The notes: generated by a model from the sequence alone, not told the origin. A DNA stretch of 64,000 bases from Candidatus Electrothrix rattekaaiensis (GCA_032595675.1 JAVQMD010000001.1:2627435-2691434), one strand, 5' to 3'; counted from the stretch's first letter, positions 10,328 to 19,658 are shown. Translations and numbers: made by a program.

Positions 10328-10426
10328 TCCGGCTTCTGGAGTCGCCGGATTGACCACGAACATCGTCTTGTTTATCGCGTAGAGGAACAGGAACTGCATA
10401 TTCTTTCCTGTCGGCTGCATTATTAA
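10328..10426 (+). pseudogene. Fossil C-terminus of a YoeB-type toxin
   Basis: Reading 10328-10426 gives [16 protein letters not shown] followed by [16 protein letters not shown] and a stop. This matches the C-terminal end of YoeB toxins, including the intact copy at 25046-25309 of this window ([16 protein letters not shown]...SCRYHYS). Nothing upstream resembles the remaining 50 residues and no start or antitoxin is present. It is a 32-residue remnant showing that a second TA locus once stood beside the pair at 9.6-10.2 kb. Confidence 0.75.
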
Positions 10427-10500
10427 CTCACCTTCTTTTAATGATATCAAGAAACTCTAACGCGCCTAGGCACTGAAAGTAAAAAATACCCCCTCAGCCA

Positions 10501-10821
10501 ATGGAATATATAGGGATAATTCTTTTAGTTATCGTTGCAGCTCTACTTTATGCAGAACCGTTCGGTGGCCTGATTAAATGCATAATGCGCAAGATAGGTC
10601 TCTACGGCGATGAAAAATATCAGGAGAATGATGAACAATTTATTGGTTCTTACGCTGAGGTGTCAAAACCATTTCAGAAAGTTGGGACGTATTTTCAAGG
10701 GTATGTCAAACTCAATGGCGTTGAATGGAAGGCATTGTGTAGAATTGGTCAGTTATCATCAGGAACTCCTGTAATCATAAAAAATATATCTAATCTCACT
10801 TTAGAAGTTGAACCAAAATAA
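10501..10821 (+). CDS. NfeD-like membrane protein with OB-fold tail
   Basis: A 106-residue protein with one N-terminal transmembrane helix (IGIILLVIVAALLYAEPFGG, residues 4-23). A C-terminal region resembles the NfeD soluble OB-fold domain (GSYAEVSKPFQKVGTYFQGYVKLNGVEWKALCR...LTLEVEPK). NfeD proteins work with flotillin/stomatin partners in membrane quality control, but no such partner is encoded nearby. No strong ribosome site precedes the ATG. The assignment rests on the pattern of the tail only. Confidence 0.6.
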   Translation: MEYIGIILLVIVAALLYAEPFGGLIKCIMRKIGLYGDEKYQENDEQFIGSYAEVSKPFQKVGTYFQGYVKLNGVEWKALCRIGQLSSGTPVIIKNISNLTLEVEPK

Positions 10822-10854
10822 AAATATACCACCTCTTCTCAACACGCTGAGCCC

Positions 10855-11631
10855 ATGAAAAACATCCTGCAAATAAACAATCTACGCAAAACATTTGCCG
10901 ATTTCACAGCTGTTAACGGTATCAGCCTAGAAGCCAAGGCCGGTGAAATCTTCGGTTTTCTGGGACCGAACGGGGCCGGGAAAACCACCACCATTAAAAT
11001 CCTCGCAGGTCTGCTGCAACCGGACAGCGGTAGCGTAATCATCAACGGAAATTCCCTTACAGAACAGCCTCTTGCCTGTAAGCAGGATACCGGCTATGTC
11101 CCGGATCGTCCTTGGCTCTTTGAAAAGCTCACCGGCGGGGAATATCTCAAATTTGTGGCCAGCCTCTACAACTTACCCGAAGAGCAATTTAACGCCACCG
11201 CCCCGAAATATCTTGAGATGTTTGACCTCAGCAAATGGGAGGATCATCTCATTGAAAGCTACTCGCACGGGATGCGTCAGAAGCTGATAATCACCTCCAT
11301 GTTCATGCTCAATCAGCCCCTGCTCATCATTGATGAGCCTATGGTCGGCCTGGACCCCAAATCCGCCCGCATTGTCAAGGAGCTGTTCAAGCAGAAAGCG
11401 GAAGAAGGCAGCACCATTTTTCTCTCCACCCATTCCTTAGAAATCGCGGAAGAACTCTGTCATCGTATCGCCATCATCACCAACGGTACCCTGCATATCA
11501 TTGGGACGATGGAGGAACTTCGGAAAAAGGCCGGGAGAGAAAATCAGGATATTGATCTGGAAGAAATATTTCTGGAGCTTACCGGGGCTTGGGAGATGCA
11601 GCAGGTTATTGCGGCGCTTAAGGAAGAGTGA
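10855..11631 (+). CDS. ABC transporter ATP-binding protein
   Basis: A 258-residue ABC-2-type ATPase. Walker A GPNGAGKTTTIK (about residue 38), signature YSHGMRQK, Walker B LLIIDEPMVGLDP and the switch histidine in LSTHSLEIAEE are all intact, so it should hydrolyse ATP. Such ATPases need a membrane permease, normally encoded directly downstream. Here the downstream frame breaks off after about 45 codons and the AT-rich HEPN gene follows on the other strand. The transporter is therefore probably non-functional or uses a partner elsewhere. Confidence 0.92.
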   Translation: MKNILQINNLRKTFADFTAVNGISLEAKAGEIFGFLGPNGAGKTTTIKILAGLLQPDSGSVIINGNSLTEQPLACKQDTGYVPDRPWLFEKLTGGEYLKFVASLYNLPEEQFNATAPKYLEMFDLSKWEDHLIESYSHGMRQKLIITSMFMLNQPLLIIDEPMVGLDPKSARIVKELFKQKAEEGSTIFLSTHSLEIAEELCHRIAIITNGTLHIIGTMEELRKKAGRENQDIDLEEIFLELTGAWEMQQVIAALKEE

Positions 11632-11641
11632 AAGGAGGTTT

Positions 11642-11779
11642 GTGGCTAGGGATTATCGTGAACACAGAAGGGTGCTCCAGATTTTGAAAAAGAGTGCCCC
11701 CTATTATTCAACAAATTATGCTATTTTATTACAAATCTTTACCTATTGCTATTCTAGAACAATGTTCATCTATAAATAA
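11642..11779 (+). pseudogene. Possible truncated N-terminus of ABC permease
   Basis: An AAAGGAGG site just after the ATPase stop precedes a GTG (11642). The frame reads VARDYREHRRVLQILKKSAP and then runs into AT-rich sequence that also encodes the end of the HEPN gene on the other strand. A charged N-terminus at this place would suit the start of an ABC permease, but no transmembrane part remains. The spacing from SD to GTG is short, so the call is tentative. Confidence 0.3.
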
Positions 11780-12553
11780 CAAAAAATGATTAAAGCCATA
11801 GTAGGTTTCATCAATAAATGTTAGCACATCTATTTTTTTAAACATTTCTATCGATAGCGATATGCTATCTGCTTCTTTTAAAGAAAAATGCAATGATCCA
11901 AAATGAACAAGATAATCCCTAACATCCTTTAGCAAATAGAACCATTCTAAATTTTCGTCAAAATATTTTTTAAGATTATTATCTTTAAACCTTCCATTTT
12001 CCTTTTCAAGCTGTTTTATAAGCGAAGTAAACTGTTGATATCGACCTGAATTAGGGCCATATATCGTTTCAATCAGAGTAGAAAAAGTATCAAGAACAGC
12101 TCTCGTTGATAAAATGTATGTAAATAGGTCGGATCGTAATTTATAGATTTCACTACTAAATGATATCCTACGCTGTCCTGTTTGTAAAACTTCTGAATTA
12201 TCTCGATAAATTGATTGGATTCTATTAATAGTCTTATATACCTCTTGTTTCGATATGGAGATAGTATGAAGATTATCCCGAATCATTCGAAATGCTATTT
12301 TATAATATTCAACAGCAGGATATGTTTCTGAAATATATCCTTTATTAGTCTCAATTAAATATACCCCTCCTGCCAATGAACTCGATGATATTGAATCATG
12401 AATGCTTTTCTGAAGCTTAATTAACGCCTCCTCATATATAGGCTGATGATAACATATTGCCCTCCCCTCATGCCTTGTGAAGGTGATCATTCTTCTATCA
12501 CTATCTTTTTTTTCACCTGGGATCTTTGGATTTCTAAGCAAGTCAAATTTCAT
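11729..12553 (-). CDS. HEPN-like protein, AT-rich insertion
   Basis: A 274-residue protein from the ATG at 12553; a TTG at 12583 would add ten residues. It is almost entirely helical by composition and carries VRDYLVHFGSLHF near residue 220. That contains R-x4-H (R-DYLV-H), the hallmark of HEPN ribonuclease domains. The region is visibly richer in A and T than its neighbours, with many Ile, Tyr, Ser and Asn codons, which points to acquired DNA. No nucleotidyltransferase or other partner is adjacent. HEPN domains of this kind act in TA, abortive infection and other RNA-targeting systems; the function here is unproven. Confidence 0.6.
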   Translation of the reverse strand: MKFDLLRNPKIPGEKKDSDRRMITFTRHEGRAICYHQPIYEEALIKLQKSIHDSISSSSLAGGVYLIETNKGYISETYPAVEYYKIAFRMIRDNLHTISISKQEVYKTINRIQSIYRDNSEVLQTGQRRISFSSEIYKLRSDLFTYILSTRAVLDTFSTLIETIYGPNSGRYQQFTSLIKQLEKENGRFKDNNLKKYFDENLEWFYLLKDVRDYLVHFGSLHFSLKEADSISLSIEMFKKIDVLTFIDETYYGFNHFLLFIDEHCSRIAIGKDL

Positions 12554-12690
12554 AAAAGGATATTTTTTTAATATGTTGGGCAAAAATTTTACTCAAAAAA
12601 ACGTTTGTAATCTTATAACATTACATTTTCACCAGAGCAATCCATAAATATCTTTGAACTAGAAAAAATATCCCATTCCGGTATCACAGG

Positions 12691-12718
12691 CAAAAATAAA
12701 ACCCCGCAACGATGCGGG
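12691..12718 (-). terminator. rho-independent terminator of the ABC exporter operon
   Basis: Stem CCCGCA/TGCGGG (12703-12708 with 12713-12718) with a 4-nt loop is followed on the minus strand by GGTTTTATTTTTG. It lies about 90 bp downstream of the exporter stop codon at 12809. Confidence 0.75.
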
Positions 12719-12725
12719 TTACCGT

Positions 12726-12755
12726 TCGGGGTCGCGGGTTCGAATCCCAAAGCCA
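12726..12755 (+). other. tRNA-like T-arm fragment, possible attachment-site scar
   Basis: The bases around 12730-12748 read GGTCGCGGGTTCGAATCCC, a typical tRNA T-arm, but the stem pairs over only about three base pairs and no acceptor or anticodon arms are present. It borders the AT-rich HEPN insertion. Integrating elements often leave duplicated tRNA 3' ends, so this may be an att scar. That is an inference. Confidence 0.35.
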
Positions 12756-12808
12756 AGACAGAAAAATAAACTGAATCTGACAGCCTTTGAGACAACATAA
12801 AAACCGCC

Positions 12809-14695
12809 TCACCTTCCCTGCAAATCAAGAGCAATAAGATTGGCATAAAGCCCCTGCTGAGTCATCAGCTCCTCATGACTCCCCTGCTCCGCAATCCGCC
12901 CCTGATCCATCACCACAATCCGATCCGCCCGTCGCACCGTGGAGAGACGATGGGCAATAATGATAAAGGTGCGGCCTGCAAAACTTGCCTCCACAGCCTG
13001 CTCCAGCAGATTTTCCGCCTCGGTATCCACCGAAGAGGTGGCCTCGTCCAAAATAAGCACTGCCGGGTCACGACATAAAATGCGGGCAAAGGCAAGCAGC
13101 TGTTTTTCTCCAGAAGAAAGATCAAGCCCGCCCTCCCCGATCCGGGTATCCAATCCCTGCGGCAAACGTTGGATAAAGGCATCCATGCCGGTTTCGGCAA
13201 GCATTGCTTCAACCTCAACCCGCTCCATGCCTGTTTCCAACCTGATATTAGCCAACACCGTATCCGGTTCGATCAGGACATCCTGCAACACCAGCCCGAT
13301 CTTCCGGCGCAGATCCGAGACCGCAAAGTTTCGCAGATCGTGCCCATCAAGAAGGATTCTCCCCTGACTCGGATCATAAAACCGAACTAAGAGACTGATA
13401 AGGGTGGACTTACCAGCTCCGGTGGATCCGACCAGGGCAAGGGTTTCTCCGGCCCTGATCTGCAAATCAATATCCCGAAGCACACCTTGTCCATCCTGTT
13501 CATCCTGCTCCTGCCCCTTCTCTTCCCCGTCTTCCTCTCCCTGTTCGGAAGCAGATACCCCGCTCTCCTCAAGGCCCCGGTCCTGGTTCTCCTGATAAGA
13601 AAAGCCGACCTGCTCAAAGCGAATCTCGCCCTTGACCCTGTCAATACAAACAGGATCTTTCGGGGAATGGATCTTGCTTTCTGTATCAAGCAGCTGAAAA
13701 ATCCGCTCAGCCGAGGCCAAGGCGGACTGGACAATGGAGTACTTCTGCGAAAGCTCGCGCATGGGTTGAAAAAACAAACGCATATAGGAAAAAAAGGCCA
13801 CTAACTCTCCGATGGTCAACTGACGCTTTAGCACCTTGCCGCCGCCGTACCAAAGGATCACCGCCATAGCAAGAGAGGAGAGAAATTCACTCAGGGGCAT
13901 AAAAAAACCAAAGAGGCGGACCTGCGCCAAGGTTCGCTGCATGAACTCATGATTCAGCACGTTAAAGCGGGTTCTGCTGGCCTGCTCCCTTCCGTAAAGT
14001 TGGACCAAATTCACAGCTGAGATGTTCTCCTGAAGAAAAGAGTTCACAACAGCCAACTGACTGCGCACAGCCCGAAATTGTTCTCGGGCAAGACGGGAAA
14101 AGAAGAGGGTCACTGTCAGGGCAAGGGGGAGAAAAAGTGCCATCACAGCAGCTAGACGGAGATTGATAAAAGACAGAATGACAAGGATGCCTACGAGCTT
14201 GAGAATATCATTAAAAAGGGTCACCATCACTGAGGTGAACATTTCGTGCATATTCTGAATATCATTGGTCAACCGCGTCACAAGCCGCCCAACAGGATGC
14301 TGATAAAAAAAAGCAAGATCAAGCCCGAGGAGATACTGATACAGATCATTACGCAGGCGATGCATGATCGACTGGCCGATATACTCCAGTAATACCACCT
14401 GGATAAATCCGGCGGCAAAAGCGATAAGCACAGCTCCCCCGTAGATGAATGCCAGTCTGGTCAGCCCGGCAAAACGCACTGCCGTTTCCTGGTCGCCAGC
14501 AGCGATATACCTGTCAATGCCCAGCTGCATCAGGCGCGGCAGGGCAAGGGTTGCACAAGTGATAAGGAGAGACAGAAGAATACTAAAAAAGATACCCAGC
14601 TTATGGGGTCGGCAATAACCGAGGATCCTCTGCCAGATACGAACATCGGAGACCTTACCGACACTACCCTCTTCAAAATAACCAAAGTTGTGCAT
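12809..14695 (-). CDS. ABC exporter half-transporter B (permease-ATPase)
   Basis: A 628-residue half-transporter: about six transmembrane helices (residues 30-320) followed by a nucleotide-binding domain. Walker A GSTGAGKS, Walker B VLILDEATSSVD with the catalytic Glu, and H-loop IIAHRLST are canonical, but the signature is LSSGE instead of LSGGQ. The upstream partner (14695-16521) shows the complementary defects, so the pair forms a heterodimer with one degenerate ATP site, as in TmrAB or BmrCD. An unusual insert of about 35 residues rich in Glu, Gln, Asp and Gly (EQGEEDGEEKGQEQDEQDGQG) sits just before the Walker A domain. Likely substrates are lipids, drugs or peptides. Confidence 0.93.
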   Translation of the reverse strand: MHNFGYFEEGSVGKVSDVRIWQRILGYCRPHKLGIFFSILLSLLITCATLALPRLMQLGIDRYIAAGDQETAVRFAGLTRLAFIYGGAVLIAFAAGFIQVVLLEYIGQSIMHRLRNDLYQYLLGLDLAFFYQHPVGRLVTRLTNDIQNMHEMFTSVMVTLFNDILKLVGILVILSFINLRLAAVMALFLPLALTVTLFFSRLAREQFRAVRSQLAVVNSFLQENISAVNLVQLYGREQASRTRFNVLNHEFMQRTLAQVRLFGFFMPLSEFLSSLAMAVILWYGGGKVLKRQLTIGELVAFFSYMRLFFQPMRELSQKYSIVQSALASAERIFQLLDTESKIHSPKDPVCIDRVKGEIRFEQVGFSYQENQDRGLEESGVSASEQGEEDGEEKGQEQDEQDGQGVLRDIDLQIRAGETLALVGSTGAGKSTLISLLVRFYDPSQGRILLDGHDLRNFAVSDLRRKIGLVLQDVLIEPDTVLANIRLETGMERVEVEAMLAETGMDAFIQRLPQGLDTRIGEGGLDLSSGEKQLLAFARILCRDPAVLILDEATSSVDTEAENLLEQAVEASFAGRTFIIIAHRLSTVRRADRIVVMDQGRIAEQGSHEELMTQQGLYANLIALDLQGR

Positions 14696-16521
14696 TAAGG
14701 AACCCTCCCCTGCTGCTTCTCAGCCATTGCCTGATAAAAATCATTATGCTGCAAGAGATATTCATGGTGCTCCAAGGCCACTGCCTTACCCTGATCAAGA
14801 AGAAGGACCTGATCTGTGCTGGACAAGAGCTTCAGGCGATGAGAAACAATGAGGACAATCTTGCCTGTGGCACGGGCACGGATACCGGCAAAGACCTGCT
14901 GCTCGGTCTCCACATCTAGGGCTGAGAGGGCATCGTCAATAATCAAAACCGGCCGATCGGCCAGTAGGGCACGGGCAATGGCTAAACGCTGTTTCTGACC
15001 ACCGGAAAGACGCAGGCCTCGCTCGCCCACTCTGGTCTGATACCCGTTTTCCATAGCAATAATATCTGCATGCAGGCCAGCCAGTTCGGCAACAGCCTCA
15101 ATCTCCTCCTGCGAGGCATCCGGGACCGCAAGGCTGATGTTCTCTGCTACTGTCGTCGAAAAGAGGACCGGATTCTGGCTCACATAACTGATCTGTTGCC
15201 GAACCAAGGCCGGAGCAAGGCTGTTCACGTCCTGATCAGCAAAGAAAAGCATCTCTTCCTGGACCGGATACTGCCTAGTCAGCATGCGGCATACGGTGGA
15301 TTTCCCCGAGCCTGTCCTACCCGCAATGCCAAGTATGCCCGGTCGCAGTTGCAGCTCAATCCCGGTCAAGGCAGAAACTCCGGCCTTATGATGGTTAGGA
15401 TAGGAAAAGTTCAATCCCCTCAGAGAAATTACGGGATCAGAGCGAAATCGTGCTGAAAAGTCTTTATCCACCACGCCCTCCTGCTCAGATACCTGGAGAC
15501 TGTTCTCAAGCCGGGAACGGGCGGTTAACAGCCGATTAATCCTGGCCAGCGAGGTAAAGCCGCGCTGGGCAATATTGATTACCCAGCCCACAGCCATCAT
15601 AGGCCAGATCAACATATAGAGATAGTGAACAAAGGCAACAAAATCACCGAGTGTTATCGCCTCTTTGATCACCAGCTTTCCACCGTAATATAAGATCAAG
15701 AGCATTCCCAGATTCCCCACCAGGATCGCCACCGGAAAAAGCAGGCCCTGCACCACAGCCACCTTGAGGCTGGCGGCAACATATTTTTCTCCCAGCTCGG
15801 TAAAGGCTCTGATCTGCTGCCGCTCTCTGGTATACCCCTTAATGAGGCGGATAGAGACCATGCTGTTACGGGCAAACTCCGTAATCAGGCCGAAAGAATG
15901 CTGGACCTGATCAAAACGGGTATGCAGCCTATCAGAGAGAAACCAGGCACTGAGGCCCAGAAGGGGCAGAGGAAGAATAGCCATCAGAGTCAGAAAGGGG
16001 CTGATATATATCATCAGCACCAAAGCTGCTCCTGAAATCACCAAGGCATCAGCAGTAGCAACCATACCCATCCCGACGGCCATCTGAACAGCAGAGAGGT
16101 CATTCGAAGTATGAGCCATGATATCTCCTGGAGGATGTTGATCAAAAAAGGATCTATCCATTGCAAGGACATGTGAAAACAGGCCCGCACGAAGATGCGC
16201 CTCCATGCGCCGGGAAAAACCGATGATCAAAACCCGCCACGTAAAGCGGAGGACCAGAATGCCAGCCGCTGTGAGCAAAAGGAAGCCTCCTATACGCAGG
16301 AGCCCTTGGGAAGTGGCAGTACCGTTTTTCAGGATATCAACCACCTGCTTTAAATACAGGGGGATGGTCAGTTGCAAAAAATCCACTGCCAGCAGAGCGA
16401 GAAAACCAAGGAGCAGCCGATAGCGGTATTGAAAGTAAAAAGGTCTAAGAAGGGCGAGGAGAACTGCAAGGGAGGGCTTATTTGGGGATGATTCTGATGG
16501 CTCCGATTCTTGTGAGGTCAT
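14695..16521 (-). CDS. ABC exporter half-transporter A (permease-ATPase)
   Basis: A 608-residue half-transporter with an N-terminal six-helix domain and a C-terminal ATPase. Walker A GRTGSGKST and a canonical LSGGQKQRLAIARAL signature are present, but Walker B ends LIIDDALSALD, with Asp in place of the catalytic Glu. Its ATP site is therefore the degenerate one, combined with the LSSGE of the partner. The stop codon overlaps the partner's start by one base. Transcription presumably starts upstream of 16521. Confidence 0.93.
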   Translation of the reverse strand: MTSQESEPSESSPNKPSLAVLLALLRPFYFQYRYRLLLGFLALLAVDFLQLTIPLYLKQVVDILKNGTATSQGLLRIGGFLLLTAAGILVLRFTWRVLIIGFSRRMEAHLRAGLFSHVLAMDRSFFDQHPPGDIMAHTSNDLSAVQMAVGMGMVATADALVISGAALVLMIYISPFLTLMAILPLPLLGLSAWFLSDRLHTRFDQVQHSFGLITEFARNSMVSIRLIKGYTRERQQIRAFTELGEKYVAASLKVAVVQGLLFPVAILVGNLGMLLILYYGGKLVIKEAITLGDFVAFVHYLYMLIWPMMAVGWVINIAQRGFTSLARINRLLTARSRLENSLQVSEQEGVVDKDFSARFRSDPVISLRGLNFSYPNHHKAGVSALTGIELQLRPGILGIAGRTGSGKSTVCRMLTRQYPVQEEMLFFADQDVNSLAPALVRQQISYVSQNPVLFSTTVAENISLAVPDASQEEIEAVAELAGLHADIIAMENGYQTRVGERGLRLSGGQKQRLAIARALLADRPVLIIDDALSALDVETEQQVFAGIRARATGKIVLIVSHRLKLLSSTDQVLLLDQGKAVALEHHEYLLQHNDFYQAMAEKQQGRVP

Positions 16522-16769
16522 GGCGAAACAGGGGAATGATGCGAAACACTGGAGGGGGGACCTTGGATTCGCCCTTCTTGAATGTATTCAGAGATCGTCG
16601 TGCAAACAGGGTGGCCACAAAGAACACCCCTTGCACAAATATCCGGATTATCAGCTAAATCTCTCTCGCAGCAGTTCATTTTTATTATAGGCCGGTGGTC
16701 AGGGCGATAAGGAAAGAATACATCCGGTTTCGCGAAAACAGCGAGCAAGAGACATGGGCAATAAACGAC

Positions 16770-17141
16770 TCAGGTTACACCGAGCAGCTCCTTGACCGTA
16801 TTGATCAGGTCATCAATGGGAAAGGGTTTGGCAAAAGCACTGTCTGCACCGAGCTCCAAGGCTGCTGGCAGATAGGTTTCCGGCCCTATACGCCCTCCTC
16901 CAGAAATAGCGATAATTTTGATATCGGGATGGTTCTTACGAAGAAAGGTAATAGTTTCCATACCTTCCTGTTCCGGCATAATCAAATCCGTAATCACTAG
17001 ATCATAGGATTTTTCCTCGAATAAGCGCAGTCCTTTTCTCCCGTCAGCAGCAGCCTCCACCTCGAATCCGGCATACTCCATAGCTCGACAGAGCAGATTA
17101 CGCATTTGTTCATCATCATCTATAATCAGTATGTTTCGCAT
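16770..17141 (-). CDS. Single-domain response regulator (CheY-like)
   Basis: A 123-residue receiver domain with no output domain. Acidic pocket IDDDEQ (residues 7-12), phospho-acceptor Asp in LVITDLIMPE (about residue 53), the Ser of AISGGG and the Lys of FAKPFP are all present. It probably passes phosphoryl groups or controls a partner by binding. It lies between yvcK-like and exporter genes with no kinase nearby, so its cognate kinase is encoded elsewhere. Confidence 0.9.
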   Translation of the reverse strand: MRNILIIDDDEQMRNLLCRAMEYAGFEVEAAADGRKGLRLFEEKSYDLVITDLIMPEQEGMETITFLRKNHPDIKIIAISGGGRIGPETYLPAALELGADSAFAKPFPIDDLINTVKELLGVT

Positions 17142-17229
17142 AGAAAATATACCTCAAAAAATCAGCTCCGCCACCCGGAGTTCCTTTGCCCTCGCCAATA
17201 TACTCTACAATGTACTATACAACGCTTTT

Positions 17230-19569
17230 TCAAAAAAACTGATCACGAAAAATACGCTCTCTGAAAAAACGAATCAATTTTTCCCGTCTGCGCATAATCC
17301 TGACCTGCTCCGGAATCAAATCAGAAGGAATATTTTTCATAACAGACATCTTATATTCCACATTGGAGGCAAAACGATTGTCAAGGTACCAAGCAAAGAC
17401 CAAACCGAAAAGCAGTCCGGGCGGAGTAAACCCCTCTTCACCGTTGACCATCCTGGTATAACAGTGTTTTTCATCTTTTCCCGGGCACATTCGACTGATC
17501 TGCAAATAGGTATCCAAATCCTCCGGCGACAGAAAGCTGTTGAGCTCCTGTCGTTTTCTGGTTATCAGACGATACAGTCTACCGACTTGCTGTTCTTGGA
17601 CAAACACATCCTCCATGCCTTTTTCCTGACAGTAATTCCCCAGCAAAGACTGTCCCAAGGCAATTAGCACAGCTACTTCCAGACGCCTAGGAGATTCTTT
17701 TTGATCCTGGCGGATCTTTATACAGCTGTCTTCAGGATCATAAAAAGAAAAAACATTGTCCCATTGTTGGCATCGCTTCCAGGAGGCGGTCTCGACCAAG
17801 GAAATTCCGTGCAGATATTGCAGATGATCCGGGTGAATGTCTGGATGACGCCAGAAGATCTCCAGAAGAGCAGTACTAATATCATGACGTAAGGAAGAAG
17901 CCATATTCTCAGGCAAGTCGGCATCAAGAGTGAGATATTTGAATTCCAGGCCCTCAACAATCCGAGCTATCCGCTCATAGCGCATGCAGGGAATCAGCTT
18001 ATCCGCTGAAATTCGAACAGAGAACTCCGGGCCGGGCAGGCTGGTCTCGGCTACCGATGGTAGAACAAGTAAACCGGTCTCTCGTAATCCCCACATACTG
18101 CGGACAACAAGGGCAAGTGCATTGGGATCGTGCTGAATAACCCGCTGTCGCTGCAAGAAATTTCCAGAAAAAATACGGGCTCGGACCGGTTCAAATCCCA
18201 GTGCCCTCACCTTATCGCTATCAATGTAAATCGGCTCTTTCTTTTCCAGGATATAGTTTTGCAAAACAGAACCCGGAATATCGGCAAGATCCAGGGTCAG
18301 AACATGAGAAAACAGCCCATGAATCCCACCGGAAATATTATGCCCATAGGCACGGATAAGGTCTGAGACATAAAAACGTTTTTCCGGGGCCTCCCTGGTC
18401 GCATCGGTCTCGCCCTTCTGTACCCAAATATTGGCGACCAAGAGCTTTAAGGCCTTTTCGTTTCGGCGGATCAGATCAGCCAGTCCCGGCACCTGAAGAA
18501 TAGGAATAATCGAGGAGTAGAGACTCCCCGGAGCCAGAATAATAATGTCGGCCTCGGTAAGACAGCGGCTGACAGCCTCTGGCAATAAGGGCTCATCAGC
18601 GAAGCAAACCATAGTCCGTTCCACCGGATACCCTCGTCGGGCTTCACCGGCCTTGCGCTCACCGGTCACCAGCACGCCGTTCGCATAGAGCATCTGGAGT
18701 TGCGACGGGGTTGCCGTGCATGGAAGCACTGCTTGGGCACCTGCCCCGACGGCCTGTGAGAGATCTTCTAGGCCGTCCATAATCGCGGCCTGCATCCGCT
18801 TCTGATTGGCAGCCAGTTCCGCAGTCCGAAAAAAAGCAGGCAATTTTCCGTACACAGCAGCGGCAAGGAGAAGATTACCAAGGCATTGGGGATGATGCAA
18901 GGCCGCTACCATGCGCTCATCAGAAAATAATCGGCGCACTAAATCAGCAAGATACCCAGCCAAAACCGGGGGGAACATCTCCGGGGTCACCCCACTTTCC
19001 ACCCATAACTGCTCTGCTGATTCCGGCGGGTTATTGAAACGAAAATTAAAAAAACCATGCAAAGCATCAGCGGTTTCCAGAGCTACTGCATCATCCAGCT
19101 GATACTGCTCTTTCAGGTTAACGCTGCGAATGGAGGAAAGCAACACATGGCGCAGATCGCCCAAACCAATCAAAGGAAAATCCTTGAGCATCTCCCCGGT
19201 AGAACCGCCGTCGTCTGTGACACAGACAATAGAGTGCAAGTGTGGGAAGACCTCTTTTAAGCCGGTAAAAGGCGATTTCTTCCAATCTGCACGCCGTGAA
19301 TCACCGCCAACCACATTAGAAAGACCAGTTCCTCCGCCCAGCACCACGACCCGCACATTTTCCACATCTACATTCTGGAGCCCAGCAGCGAGATTGCACC
19401 AGTCCTCCTGCGTGCAGCCGGGAACATCACGAGGTGGTTCTTCGCCGAGAGCAAAGGCAAGAACTCGTTCTGTCAAACTCCCCTTGCCCATAAAATCAAG
19501 GGGAGAAAAGACCTTTTTGGTAACGCCTGCTAAGAGGTCACCTAAAGGGATATTTGTATTGTTTTCCAC
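17230..19569 (-). CDS. YvcK/CofD-family protein, extended
   Basis: A 779-residue protein starting at GTG 19569. The family signature is in the first third: VVVLGGGTGLSNVV, CVTDDGGSTGEM and GLGDLRHVLLSSI. Further on, LPCTATPSQLQMLYANG and IILAPGSLYSSIIPILQVPGLADLIRR are typical of the YvcK (gluconeogenesis factor, UDP-sugar binding) branch of CofD-like proteins. Those usually have 300-450 residues; here about 330 extra C-terminal residues with no recognised motif follow. The role is probably control of carbon flow into cell-wall precursors, inferred from the family. Confidence 0.85.
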   Translation of the reverse strand: MENNTNIPLGDLLAGVTKKVFSPLDFMGKGSLTERVLAFALGEEPPRDVPGCTQEDWCNLAAGLQNVDVENVRVVVLGGGTGLSNVVGGDSRRADWKKSPFTGLKEVFPHLHSIVCVTDDGGSTGEMLKDFPLIGLGDLRHVLLSSIRSVNLKEQYQLDDAVALETADALHGFFNFRFNNPPESAEQLWVESGVTPEMFPPVLAGYLADLVRRLFSDERMVAALHHPQCLGNLLLAAAVYGKLPAFFRTAELAANQKRMQAAIMDGLEDLSQAVGAGAQAVLPCTATPSQLQMLYANGVLVTGERKAGEARRGYPVERTMVCFADEPLLPEAVSRCLTEADIIILAPGSLYSSIIPILQVPGLADLIRRNEKALKLLVANIWVQKGETDATREAPEKRFYVSDLIRAYGHNISGGIHGLFSHVLTLDLADIPGSVLQNYILEKKEPIYIDSDKVRALGFEPVRARIFSGNFLQRQRVIQHDPNALALVVRSMWGLRETGLLVLPSVAETSLPGPEFSVRISADKLIPCMRYERIARIVEGLEFKYLTLDADLPENMASSLRHDISTALLEIFWRHPDIHPDHLQYLHGISLVETASWKRCQQWDNVFSFYDPEDSCIKIRQDQKESPRRLEVAVLIALGQSLLGNYCQEKGMEDVFVQEQQVGRLYRLITRKRQELNSFLSPEDLDTYLQISRMCPGKDEKHCYTRMVNGEEGFTPPGLLFGLVFAWYLDNRFASNVEYKMSVMKNIPSDLIPEQVRIMRRREKLIRFFRERIFRDQFF

Positions 19570-19658
19570 TTAACACTCTGTTTCTTACGTCCTTCTCTCT
19601 TATCGCCCCGATAGGAGCAGACCTCTACGTTTATCCTTTCCTTGCCGGTGGCGAATGC

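Noticed and set aside
12613..12846. 77-codon frame containing LGFEPATPNGNPHRCG
   Set aside because: This is the typical false translation of a tRNA-like T-arm and terminator region.
16518..16748. Cys-containing 76-codon frame upstream of the ABC exporter
   Set aside because: No ribosome site, no recognisable motif and overlap with the exporter start; more likely leader DNA.
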